Positions 17,499 through 25,255 of a stretch of DNA of 40,435 bases are shown one piece after another. The stretch comes from Betaproteobacteria bacterium (lineage in GTDB: Bacteria > Pseudomonadota > Gammaproteobacteria > Burkholderiales > Burkholderiaceae_A), in assembly GCA_028139135.1 (NCBI GenBank), contig JAOINB010000011.1:1-40435 (forward strand), read 5' to 3'. The stretch's first letter is position 1. The number at the start of each line of letters is the position of its first letter. The translations under genes were made by a program, and so were the position numbers. The notes below the pieces were generated by a model. The model did not search any database and was not told the origin of the DNA. It saw only the letters and a program-made list of their open reading frames with translations.

Positions 17499-18215
17499 TT
17501 ATCTCAAAAAAGTCCGGGAAATAACATGGAAAGATTCGTCAAGTTGAAGTTTAATAGGAGTTGCTCTCGGAATATTTACCTCTTCAATCTCTTCAGCGGA
17601 AATTTTTTCTAAATACATTAGTAAAGCTCTAATAGAATTTCCATGGGCAGAGATGATAACTCTCCTACCTAACCTAAGATCCTGCAATATCTCCGAATCC
17701 CAATATTCTTTTACCCTTGTGAGGGTTTCTCTTAAACTTTCGCTTTTTGGAATTAAGTTTTTTTCTAAATCTGCGTACCTTTGATCTAATCCATTCCAGT
17801 TAGAATTGGATTCGCCAATTGGGTTGGGCTTGTAATCGTAAGATTTCCTCCATTTTTTTACAGTCGGTGCGCCATGCTTTTTCTCCATTTCGATTTTATT
17901 CAAGCCTGTCAATTGGCCATAATGTCTTTCATTCAAACGCCAATTTTTCCGAACAGGAATCCACTCTTGATCGAGCTCCTCCAGGGCTATCCAAAGGGTT
18001 TTTATCGCTCTCCTGAGAAGAGAACAATGGGCTATATCAAATCGCATCTTCATTTGTTTCAATAATTGGCCGGCTTTCCTTGCTTCTAGTTTTCCAATTT
18101 CAGTAAGGTCGGCGTCTTCCCAACCAGTAAATAGGTTTTTTTCGTTCCATACGCTCTGGCCATGCCTCATGATTATCACACTACGGTCATCTATGGTTTT
18201 GTAAATTGAATTCAC
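17499..18215 (-). CDS. gpmA: 2,3-bisphosphoglycerate-dependent phosphoglycerate mutase
   Basis: This glycolytic enzyme interconverts 3- and 2-phosphoglycerate through a phosphohistidine. The 238-residue protein has the phosphoacceptor IIMRHGQSVWNEKNLFTGW (His18), LLRRAIKTL, RLNERHYGQLTGLNK, and the second active-site His in ISAHGNSIRALL. It is about ten residues shorter than E. coli GpmA, mostly at the C-terminus, which is usual in betaproteobacteria. It is divergent from the rhodanese-secB-gpsA block. Confidence 0.95.
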   Translation of the reverse strand: MNSIYKTIDDRSVIIMRHGQSVWNEKNLFTGWEDADLTEIGKLEARKAGQLLKQMKMRFDIAHCSLLRRAIKTLWIALEELDQEWIPVRKNWRLNERHYGQLTGLNKIEMEKKHGAPTVKKWRKSYDYKPNPIGESNSNWNGLDQRYADLEKNLIPKSESLRETLTRVKEYWDSEILQDLRLGRRVIISAHGNSIRALLMYLEKISAEEIEEVNIPRATPIKLQLDESFHVISRTFLR

Positions 18216-18281
18216 TGTATTTGTATCACAGACATACGATTTTTGAGTTTATAATAACAGATTCGTTCGGCGGAGCACTTT

Positions 18282-18725
18282 TTGGATTTTTTTTTTGAAA
18301 ATATTCTTTTAATTAGCATTGCTTTTATAAGCGGGGGTCTTCTTGTCTGGCCATTACTGACCAAAAACATCGGTGTAAAAAAACTGGGCACGGCAGAAAC
18401 AACAGCTATGTTAAATCGACAAAATGGCATTCTAATTGATTTACGAGAGGATGATGATCTGTCGGGTGGCATTATTCCTCAAGCTGAGCGGATACCGTCT
18501 TCTATTTTGCTTAAAAAAAAAGAAGAGTTTGATAAATACAGAAAAAAGTTTAAGGATAAAAAAAACCAAAATAAACCAATTATTTTGGTGAGTAATAAAG
18601 CAAATGCGGTGTCCGTTGTTGGAAAACTACTTAAGGACAATGGCTTTGAAGAAGTGTTTTGCCTTGATGGCGGAATTGACAGCTGGATTGACGCCGGACT
18701 TCCAGTTCGTTCAAACGAGCAGTAA
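18282..18725 (+). CDS. Membrane-anchored rhodanese-like protein lacking the catalytic cysteine
   Basis: A 147-residue protein with one N-terminal membrane helix (about 8-26) and a rhodanese domain: ILIDLREDDDLSGGII, then IPSSILLKKKEEF, ending LDGGIDSWIDAGLPV. The active-site loop, normally starting with Cys (C-x-G-x-R-S), reads VSNKANAV at 103-110, with no cysteine there, so sulfurtransferase activity is unlikely. The start is TTG at 18282, supported by GGAG six bases upstream. Betaproteobacteria usually have rhodanese-grxC-secB-gpsA; here the glutaredoxin gene is absent. TATAAT at 18250-18255 is a possible -10 without a well-spaced -35. Confidence 0.8.
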   Translation: MDFFFENILLISIAFISGGLLVWPLLTKNIGVKKLGTAETTAMLNRQNGILIDLREDDDLSGGIIPQAERIPSSILLKKKEEFDKYRKKFKDKKNQNKPIILVSNKANAVSVVGKLLKDNGFEEVFCLDGGIDSWIDAGLPVRSNEQ

Positions 18726-18790
18726 TTTTTTTAATCGATTGCGGGCTTTCACGCAAGTTGCAAATAAAGGACAAAGGAAGGAATCAAGCT

Positions 18791-19264
18791 ATGGCAGAGG
18801 AAAACGCCTTAAAATCAGAAAACGGGGCAGATGCCCCTTCGTTTAACTTACAGCGAGTATACCTAAAAGATCTCTCTGTGGAGATCCCGCACGCGCCCGG
18901 AATATTTTTGGACAATACTCCCCCCAAACTCGAATTCCAGGTTGATTCTAATGAACAGGAATTAGATAACGATATGGTTGAGGTGAGCGTAAAGTGTTCA
19001 GTAAATTGTCGAGTAGGGGAAAAAGTTGGGTTTCTTATTGAAGGAGAGGAGGCGGGAATTTTTGAAATAAAAAATGTCGAAGACTCACAAAGAAAGCTTT
19101 TAAAAGGCATTACGTGCCCTAACATAGTTTATCCCTATCTAAGGGCAAATATTGCGGATGCTTTACAGAGAGCAAGTTTTCCACCGGTGCATCTTACTGA
19201 GATTAATTGGGAGCTTTTTTATCAGGAAAAACTAAAAAAGAGTAACGAGAATGTAAGCAATTAA
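18791..19264 (+). CDS. secB: Protein-export chaperone SecB
   Basis: SecB keeps preproteins unfolded and delivers them to SecA. The 157-residue protein has the family core FNLQRVYLKDLSVEIPHAPG, followed by the beta-strand region VEVSVKCSV, and LKGITCPNIVYPYLRANIAD, FPPVHLTEINWELFYQEKL near the C-terminus. The frame is open further upstream, but the ATG at 18791 is preceded by AAGGAAGGA at good spacing, and the short acidic N-terminus starting MAEENA is normal for SecB. It is followed by gpsA 35 bases later. Confidence 0.95.
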   Translation: MAEENALKSENGADAPSFNLQRVYLKDLSVEIPHAPGIFLDNTPPKLEFQVDSNEQELDNDMVEVSVKCSVNCRVGEKVGFLIEGEEAGIFEIKNVEDSQRKLLKGITCPNIVYPYLRANIADALQRASFPPVHLTEINWELFYQEKLKKSNENVSN

Positions 19265-19299
19265 AACGATTAAATCGAGTAATTCACATTGAAAGACTA

Positions 19300-20334
19300 A
19301 TGGCTGAAACGAAAGCTGCTCATTTAGTTGTGGGTGCTGGGGCTTGGGGAACCGCTATCAGTTCAAGGCTTGCTCGTGACTCTGGCGCGAATGTAAAGCT
19401 CTGGAGTAGATCTGATGAGGTGGCTAAGCTCGTCAATGAGACGAGGGTTAATCGAGATTACTTACCTGAAATACAGTTGTCTGAAAATTTAACTGCCTCC
19501 TCTAATCTGGGTGAGCTTATTAGCTGGTTGAATAACGAACCAGAGGATGCAACAAAGTGTTTATTTCTTGCTACACCCTCCAAAGGGTTTTATCAAATAT
19601 GTTCAAAACTTCAACAGTTTAATTTACAAAATATAATTTTTGTTTCTCTGTGTAAGGGAGTTGTCTTTTTCGAAGGTAAAAATTATTTTCCTTCGGAAAT
19701 CATTAAACAGCACTTTCCAAATAACGATGTTTGCATTCTTTCTGGGCCGAGTTTTGCAAATGAAGTTGCACGAGGTCTGCCTTTCGCAATTTCATGCTCC
19801 AGCGATGACCTAAATTTGGCACGAAAATTATCGATAGTAATGAACAGTGAAGGGATGCGAGTTTATGCAATCTCAGACAATATCGGAGTTGAAGTATCTG
19901 GAGCCATGAAAAATGTTCTCGCTATAGCATCCGGAGTTTGTGACGGTTTGAGTCTAGGTTTTAATGCTAGAGCATCATTGATCACGCGAGGAATGGCTGA
20001 AACGGTAAGATTAGGTGTGGCCTTAGGTGCAGAGAAAGATACCTTTCTAGGGTTAGCAGGTGCCGGCGATTTATTTCTGACAACTACAGGAGAATTATCG
20101 AGAAATCGGAAAGTTGGAAAGGAGATAGCTTCTGGAGCCAGTTTGGAGGAAATCTTATTTAAATTGGGCCAAGTCGCTGAGGGTGTTTCTAATGCCCCGA
20201 AACTTTTATCCCTCGGCAGGGCATTAAAGGTTTCTTTGCCGATAACACGAGAAGTCTGTCTTTTACTAGATAGAAAGAAAGATGCCAGAGAGGCACTTAA
20301 CTCGCTGCTTAAAAGAGAGCCTTCAGATGAATGA
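19300..20334 (+). CDS. gpsA: Glycerol-3-phosphate dehydrogenase [NAD(P)+]
   Basis: The enzyme makes sn-glycerol-3-phosphate from dihydroxyacetone phosphate for phospholipid synthesis. The 344-residue protein has the N-terminal dinucleotide motif VVGAGAWGTAISSRLA (GAGAWG at 12-17), the FVSLCKGV and ILSGPSFANEVARGLP segments, the catalytic Lys in SGAMKNVLAIASG, and NARASLITRGMAE. The C-terminal LAGAGDLFLTTTGELSRNRK is also diagnostic. The start is ATG at 19300. Its position after secB is the usual betaproteobacterial arrangement. Confidence 0.96.
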   Translation: MAETKAAHLVVGAGAWGTAISSRLARDSGANVKLWSRSDEVAKLVNETRVNRDYLPEIQLSENLTASSNLGELISWLNNEPEDATKCLFLATPSKGFYQICSKLQQFNLQNIIFVSLCKGVVFFEGKNYFPSEIIKQHFPNNDVCILSGPSFANEVARGLPFAISCSSDDLNLARKLSIVMNSEGMRVYAISDNIGVEVSGAMKNVLAIASGVCDGLSLGFNARASLITRGMAETVRLGVALGAEKDTFLGLAGAGDLFLTTTGELSRNRKVGKEIASGASLEEILFKLGQVAEGVSNAPKLLSLGRALKVSLPITREVCLLLDRKKDAREALNSLLKREPSDE

Positions 20335-20361
20335 AATATTCTTTTTTGGTCTTGTGTTTTT

Positions 20362-21270
20362 ATGTCTCTAGAAACTGCTTCAAGTCCTTCGGCTTCCTAT
20401 TTTCTGCGAAAAGATAAGTTCTTCTTTTCACAGGAAAACCCGATTTACAATGAACAGAAGGCTTTTCTAGAGGAGCATATTTCGAACCTCTTTTTTAAAA
20501 AGAAGAGGCTTTTAAGCTTAACCAGTATCTCAAAACAGATTGCAACCAACAAGTTAGCAAAAGAATTCAAAGAGCGTTACAACCTTGGACTGGTTTCAAA
20601 AATAAATCAGGATAAGCTGATAAATACCTACTGTGCAACGAAGGTGGATATTCTTCAAAGGCTAAAATATATGCTATTCACCAAGGGCTTGTATAAAAAG
20701 ATTGTTCACCTAAACACAGATAAAACGATCCCGTTTGACACAGGTTTTTTTTCCTGTGTTCTCGCTTTGCCTATTCTTCCTGTCGAGGACACGGAACTTC
20801 TTTTTTCGGAGGTTTTGCGAGTTTTGGGTGACGATGGAGTGTTTGCATTCGCCTCGTTCGGACCGGGGACATTACGCAACTTTTACGATAAGTTATTGAG
20901 TTTAGGAAAAGACTCTAATTGTGAATTGCTTGTTGATAAACACGATTTGGGTGATACCCTCATTCGGTTAGGTTTTGACAGTCCGATTTTGTCTTCATCC
21001 GATATCGTCCTGAAGTATTCTGACCCGGGTAGGGCTTACAAAGAGATGAGGAGATTTTTGTATTTGTCGCCAGCATTCAGGAAGAATTGTGCGTCACAAG
21101 GGCGGACCCTAAAAAATATAATCCTGCAATCCTTTGAACAATGCAAAGATGAAGCTGGCAGCATAGCATTAAATATTGAACTGATAGCTGGTCATGCATG
21201 GAAAGGGAACAAACGAAGTCGCAAAACAGTCAACTCTGACGTTGCTCCTATTTTTTTTGATAGGAGATAA
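20362..21270 (+). CDS. BioC-like methyltransferase-fold protein with a degenerate SAM-binding motif
   Basis: A 302-residue protein whose second half looks like malonyl-ACP methyltransferase BioC and relatives: IPFDTGFFSCVLALPILP, LLFSEVLRVLGDDGVFAFAS, FGPGTLRNFYDKL, then the DKHDLGDTLIRLGFDSP and late AGHAW typical of BioC-type proteins. The first half should hold the glycine-rich SAM loop (a D-x-G-x-G-x-G pattern), but the matching region reads RLLSLTSISKQIATNKLAKE, without it. SAM binding is therefore questionable, and the protein may be non-catalytic or altered in function. Context (gpsA upstream, cox cluster downstream) matches a BioC-like gene I recall at this place in betaproteobacteria. 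The start is ATG at 20362. Confidence 0.68.
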   Translation: MSLETASSPSASYFLRKDKFFFSQENPIYNEQKAFLEEHISNLFFKKKRLLSLTSISKQIATNKLAKEFKERYNLGLVSKINQDKLINTYCATKVDILQRLKYMLFTKGLYKKIVHLNTDKTIPFDTGFFSCVLALPILPVEDTELLFSEVLRVLGDDGVFAFASFGPGTLRNFYDKLLSLGKDSNCELLVDKHDLGDTLIRLGFDSPILSSSDIVLKYSDPGRAYKEMRRFLYLSPAFRKNCASQGRTLKNIILQSFEQCKDEAGSIALNIELIAGHAWKGNKRSRKTVNSDVAPIFFDRR

Positions 21271-21461
21271 GAATGCATAGGTAAATAATCTCGCAATTGA
21301 CGGTTGCTACTTAGAGTCACTGAATATCCATAAAAGGAGTATTGGAATCAAGGGTTATCCCTATTGTTAATGGCTCACAACGTTAGCACACTATCCGAAA
21401 AGCGAACTATCGAAGAGGAAAGGATACTAATAGGTATGGTATACTTCAAAGGTGGCGGATT
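21271..21461. other. Intergenic leader of the cox cluster, 191 bases
   Basis: This is the longest gap in the window. On the plus strand TTGACG (21297-21302) is a good -35 hexamer, but the -10 candidate GAATAT (19 bases on) is weak. AAAAGGAG at about 21332-21339 is a Shine-Dalgarno-like sequence with no convincing gene behind it. A 35-codon frame from the ATG at 21370 to about 21477 runs into the DUF2244 gene in another frame; I do not call it a gene. TATACT near 21439, preceded by TGG, resembles an extended -10. No terminator or RNA gene is visible. Confidence 0.4.
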
Positions 21462-21890
21462 TTGGTTTGGACATTAAAAAAAAATTGTGTTCTTTCCCCT
21501 CGCCAGTTCGGGATGTGTTTAGGGTTTGCTGGATTCATTTCGCTGGGAATTGGCTTGGCCTGGGCTAGTATGGGTTTTTGGCTTGTGTTTTTATTCGTTT
21601 TGGCTGAGTGTGCAGTTTTGTTCGTCGCTTTTTTTTGTTACTCGTTACACGCGGCTGATTTTGAGAAGATTGTTTTGACTGAGAAGGAAATATTGTTTGA
21701 GTTTGAAACCGCCGGCAAAAGAGAAACTCAGAGGTTACCTCGATTCCAGGCGAAGGCAAAGATGACGGAGACTGGGAGAGGAAAGTTGGTGGAATTTAGC
21801 TGGGGAGCAAAAGCTATTAGGGTTGGAAAGTTGATTGACCTGAAGAGTAGAGAAAAATTTTTTGGTGAAATAAAGGGCTATATATGTTGA
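21462..21890 (+). CDS. DUF2244 domain protein of the cox cluster
   Basis: A 142-residue membrane protein. The N-terminal WTLKKNCVLSPRQFGMCLGF is the family signature, two membrane helices follow (about 18-38 and 41-63), and then the cytosolic segment SLHAADFEKIVLTEKEILFE. DUF2244 genes are regularly found directly before coxB in alpha- and betaproteobacteria, but the function is unknown; a link to cytochrome oxidase biogenesis is inferred from this placement. The start is a TTG at 21462 with AAGGTGG about ten bases upstream. Its end overlaps the coxB start by seven bases, suggesting coupled translation. Confidence 0.8.
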   Translation: MVWTLKKNCVLSPRQFGMCLGFAGFISLGIGLAWASMGFWLVFLFVLAECAVLFVAFFCYSLHAADFEKIVLTEKEILFEFETAGKRETQRLPRFQAKAKMTETGRGKLVEFSWGAKAIRVGKLIDLKSREKFFGEIKGYIC

Positions 21891-22831
21891 CTGCGAGAAG
21901 AATTGTTTTAAAAGCTTCAAAATTTTTTACGGGATTCCTTGGGACGCTTTTCGCCTTACTGGTTTTTTCGTTACCAGCATTTGCAAACGATTTGAATACC
22001 AGGTACAACCTACGCGAGCCGGTAACGGCATTAGCCAGAGACTTGTACTTTATGCACTACGTCTTGCTCGCTATTTGTTTAGTGATATTTGTTGGTGTTT
22101 TTGGTGTGATGTTCTATTCGATGTACGCCCATAGAAAGTCAAGGGGATATAAACCTGCCAATTTTTCTGACAACCACACTGTAGAAGTACTGTGGACAGT
22201 TATCCCATTTTTAATTGTTGTTGGTATTGGTGTTTATGCAACTCCAGCTGTGATGGCTCAAAAAGATACCTCTAACGCTGACCTTACAATAAAGGTTACT
22301 GGTTATCAGTGGAAATGGGGATATGAGTATTTAAAAGGGGAAGGGGAAGGGATCAAATTTTTATCAACACTCACTACCCCCTACGAGCAAAGGATTAATG
22401 TTGCTCCTAAAACAAATGATTACTTATTGGAAGTAGATAATCCTCTTGTTGTTCCAGTAAATAAGAAAGTAAGAGTTGTTATAACTGCTAACGATGTAAT
22501 TCATGCATGGTCCGTCCCGGCTTTGGGCGTCAAGCAAGACTCGATACCTGGATTTGTTCGGGATTCATGGTTTAAGGCTGAGAAGACTGGTTCTTATGTT
22601 GGTCAGTGTTCCGAACTTTGCGGAAAAGATCATGCATTTATGCCCATCGAAGTTAAGGTTGTGTCAGATGAGGAGTATTCTGAGTGGGTTGGATTGCAGT
22701 TAGCTGGTGAGACCAAAAAAATATCAATTAGCTCTGCAGAGCCAGAGAATGCAGATGTTTTATCGCAAACCGATGTCGCGACTGCTAAGCCCGCGACCAT
22801 TTCAATGAGTAGTCAGGAGGAAGTCAAATGA
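21884..22831 (+). CDS. coxB: Cytochrome c oxidase subunit II
   Basis: Subunit II accepts electrons from cytochrome c at the binuclear CuA centre. The 315-residue protein has a signal peptide (about 1-34, ending LPAFA), two membrane helices (about 55-80 and 100-125) and a periplasmic cupredoxin domain. The CuA ligands are all present: His208, Cys242, Glu244, Cys246, His250 and Met253 in HAWSVPA and QCSELCGKDHAFMP. The aromatic electron-entry patch YQWKWGYEY is at 141-149. A C-terminal tail of about 50 residues is low-complexity. It starts within the DUF2244 end and overlaps coxA by four bases. Confidence 0.96.
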   Translation: MLTARRIVLKASKFFTGFLGTLFALLVFSLPAFANDLNTRYNLREPVTALARDLYFMHYVLLAICLVIFVGVFGVMFYSMYAHRKSRGYKPANFSDNHTVEVLWTVIPFLIVVGIGVYATPAVMAQKDTSNADLTIKVTGYQWKWGYEYLKGEGEGIKFLSTLTTPYEQRINVAPKTNDYLLEVDNPLVVPVNKKVRVVITANDVIHAWSVPALGVKQDSIPGFVRDSWFKAEKTGSYVGQCSELCGKDHAFMPIEVKVVSDEEYSEWVGLQLAGETKKISISSAEPENADVLSQTDVATAKPATISMSSQEEVK

Positions 22832-24420
22832 GCGCAGTTTTAGGACCACAAGATCATGCCGATCAACATGACTCGCATGATCATCATCCCACAGGTTGGA
22901 GACGTTGGTTATTCGCAACTAACCATAAGGACATTGGTACGATGTATCTATGGTTTAGTTTTAGTATGTTACTTCTTGGCGGGGTACTTGCATTAGGAAT
23001 CAGAACTGAGTTGTTCCAACCAGGGTTACAGTACGTCCAACCTGAGCTATTTAACCAACTAACTACTATGCACGGATTAATTATGGTTTTTGGGGCTATA
23101 ATGCCGGCGTTTGTAGGGTTTGCGAATTGGTTGGTTCCTTTGCAAATAGGTGCTCCTGATATGGCTTTTGCACGAATGAACAATCTAAGTTTTTGGCTTG
23201 TAATTCCCGCAGCCTTACTGTTGCTCGCGTCATTTTTTGTTCCAGGAGGCGCTACTGCAGCTGGATGGACTCTTTATGCGCCCTTATCTATTCAAATGGG
23301 TATGGGGATGGACCTAGCCATTTTTGCTGTTCATATCCTGGGTGCCTCTTCTATTATGGGCAGTATCAACATAGTTACGACCATTTTAAACATGAGAGCT
23401 CCAGGCATGACTCTAATGAAAATGCCTTTATTTGTTTGGACATGGTTAATAACTGCGTACCTTTTAATCGCTGTTATGCCAGTATTAGCCGGGGCCATCA
23501 CGATGATTCTGACGGATAGGCATTTTGGAACAGCGTTTTTTAATGCAGCTGGAGGTGGTGACCCAGTAATGTACCAACATATATTCTGGTTCTTTGGGCA
23601 CCCTGAAGTGTACATCATGATTCTTCCAGCATTCGGGATCGTCTCCGAAATCATCCCAACTTTTTCACGGAAAAAGCTCTTCGGGTATAGTTCAATGGTT
23701 TATGCAACAGCATCGATAGCGATATTATCCTTTGTTGTTTGGGCCCACCATATGTTTACTACTGGCATGCCTCTGACTGGGCAGCTTTTCTACATGTATG
23801 CAACGATGCTGATAGCTGTGCCTACTGGAGTGAAAATCTTCAACTGGTTAGCCACCATGTGGCGTGGTGCTATGACTTTTGAAACACCTATGTTGTTTTC
23901 GATTGGTTTTATTGTTGTATTCACCATTGGTGGGTTGACGGGAATCATACTCTCAGTTGCACCGCTAGATATTCAGTTACATGATACGTATTACGTTGTC
24001 GCACACTTCCATTACGTGTTGGTAGCCGGCTCACTGTTTGCTCTGTTCGCAGGAGTTTATTATTGGTTACCTAAATGGACTGGACATATGTATGATGAGG
24101 GACTAGGTAAGTTACACTTTTGGCTATCGATGATATTTTTCAACGTAACCTTCTTTCCAATGCACTTCTTAGGTTTAGCAGGAATGCCCCGACGTTACGC
24201 CGATTATCCTATGCAGTTTGCGGACTTTAACCTTGTAGCATCCATCGGTGCTTTTGGATTCGGATTCGCTCAATTAGTATTTTTATACTGCGTTATTAAG
24301 TGCATTAACGGTGGTGAGAAAGCTAAGGATAATCCATGGGATGCTGATGACGGGTTGGAGTGGACTGTTCCCTCACCAGCTCCTTTTCACACATTTGAAA
24401 CCCCACCAACTGTAAAGTAG
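22828..24420 (+). CDS. coxA: Cytochrome c oxidase subunit I
   Basis: The catalytic subunit reduces O2 to water and pumps protons. The 530-residue protein has about twelve membrane helices. Heme and copper ligands are visible: His82 and His395 (low-spin heme), His393 (heme a3), and CuB ligands His258, His307 and His308, with the cross-linked Tyr262. HPEVY with Glu260 marks a class A1 oxidase, and the K-channel Lys336 is in VPTGVKIF. The N-terminus is His-rich (DQHDSHDHH). The ATG overlaps the coxB stop. The heme type (a or o) depends on a heme A synthase that is not in this cluster. Confidence 0.97.
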   Translation: MSAVLGPQDHADQHDSHDHHPTGWRRWLFATNHKDIGTMYLWFSFSMLLLGGVLALGIRTELFQPGLQYVQPELFNQLTTMHGLIMVFGAIMPAFVGFANWLVPLQIGAPDMAFARMNNLSFWLVIPAALLLLASFFVPGGATAAGWTLYAPLSIQMGMGMDLAIFAVHILGASSIMGSINIVTTILNMRAPGMTLMKMPLFVWTWLITAYLLIAVMPVLAGAITMILTDRHFGTAFFNAAGGGDPVMYQHIFWFFGHPEVYIMILPAFGIVSEIIPTFSRKKLFGYSSMVYATASIAILSFVVWAHHMFTTGMPLTGQLFYMYATMLIAVPTGVKIFNWLATMWRGAMTFETPMLFSIGFIVVFTIGGLTGIILSVAPLDIQLHDTYYVVAHFHYVLVAGSLFALFAGVYYWLPKWTGHMYDEGLGKLHFWLSMIFFNVTFFPMHFLGLAGMPRRYADYPMQFADFNLVASIGAFGFGFAQLVFLYCVIKCINGGEKAKDNPWDADDGLEWTVPSPAPFHTFETPPTVK

Positions 24421-24445
24421 GTAATTGAATTGGGTTTTTTAAAAT

Positions 24446-24577
24446 ATGGATAAGGACACTGCTAGTCAAAATGGGAAAAGAGGGGGGGCTAACCTAAGGG
24501 TCGGTCTCACTCTGGCCTCCATAGCTTTTGTGTTTTTTCTTGGCGTAATTGCTAAATATGTGTTGATGCCATCATAA
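24446..24577 (+). CDS. Small single-helix cytochrome oxidase assembly protein (43 aa)
   Basis: A 43-codon gene fills the gap between coxA and ctaG: ATG at 24446, stop TAA at 24575-24577, three bases before the ctaG ATG. The peptide begins MDKDTASQNGKR, has a positively charged stretch, then one membrane helix (about residues 19-40, LTLASIAFVFFLGVIAKYVL) and ends MPS. Betaproteobacteria carry a tiny protein at exactly this place, annotated as a cytochrome oxidase small assembly protein. Size, topology and position match. Its mechanism is not known to me. Confidence 0.75.
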   Translation: MDKDTASQNGKRGGANLRVGLTLASIAFVFFLGVIAKYVLMPS

Positions 24578-24579
24578 CT

Positions 24580-25227
24580 ATGCAAAGCCAAAAAAGAACC
24601 AACAAACTAACATCCTTTAAGCTGGTCGTTTTAACGTTTCTAATGTTTGGGTTTGGATTCAGCCTTATTCCTTTTTATGAGGCTATTTGTGAAGCGACTG
24701 GAATAAATATTCTGGCTGCGAAAGAGAAATCAGATGTTAAAGTTGAAGAGATCGACGCTAAAGGGATTGATTACACGAGACAAGTGACCGTAGAGTTTGA
24801 CTCCAATACGCATGGTCCCTGGACCTTTGAGGCCGAAAAATCCTCCCTGATGGTGCATCCAGGAGAACTTGTGGTTGTTGAGTTTGAAGTTACCAACCCA
24901 TCTATGGTGAAGTCCTCTGGGCAGGCTATCCCGAGTTATGCTCCATTGAAAGCGGGCGCTTATCTTAAGAAGTTGGAATGCTTTTGCTTTGAGCAACAAG
25001 ATTTAAAAGCTGGAGAAACAAGGATCTTTCCCGTGGCTTTTGTTATTGATAGGGAGATACCAGAAGATATAACAAACATAACTATGAGTTATACATTTTT
25101 TGAACTTCTCTCAAATAATCATTATTATGAACATATACAGCGTGTCTCGAACAAAGCACTCGTTCTTGATCGAGGTGGCTTAAGAGTAAGAGTACAAGAA
25201 GCAGGTCACATATTGAATGCGTCGTAA
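24580..25227 (+). CDS. ctaG: Cytochrome c oxidase assembly protein CtaG/Cox11
   Basis: Cox11 delivers copper to the CuB site of subunit I. The 215-residue protein has one N-terminal membrane helix (about 12-34, ending in GFSLIPFYEAIC) and a periplasmic immunoglobulin-like domain. The copper-binding pair is Cys134 and Cys136 in LKKLECFCFEQQ, and Cys37 near the membrane is also conserved. Other family segments are VTVEFDSN and GETRIFPVAFVID. It starts at ATG 24580, two bases after the small assembly gene, and precedes coxC. Confidence 0.95.
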   Translation: MQSQKRTNKLTSFKLVVLTFLMFGFGFSLIPFYEAICEATGINILAAKEKSDVKVEEIDAKGIDYTRQVTVEFDSNTHGPWTFEAEKSSLMVHPGELVVVEFEVTNPSMVKSSGQAIPSYAPLKAGAYLKKLECFCFEQQDLKAGETRIFPVAFVIDREIPEDITNITMSYTFFELLSNNHYYEHIQRVSNKALVLDRGGLRVRVQEAGHILNAS

Positions 25228-25255
25228 ATTTTAGAGAAAAAATGAGGAAATTATC

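Noticed and set aside
18221-18255. Promoter TTGTAT/TATAAT before the rhodanese gene
   Set aside because: The spacing between the boxes is 23 bases, too long for a sigma-70 promoter. Only the -10-like box is worth noting.
21245-21266. Hairpin CTCCTAT / ATAGGAG at the end of the BioC-like gene
   Set aside because: The stem is only seven pairs, the T-run is in the loop and no T-tract follows, so it is not a convincing terminator.
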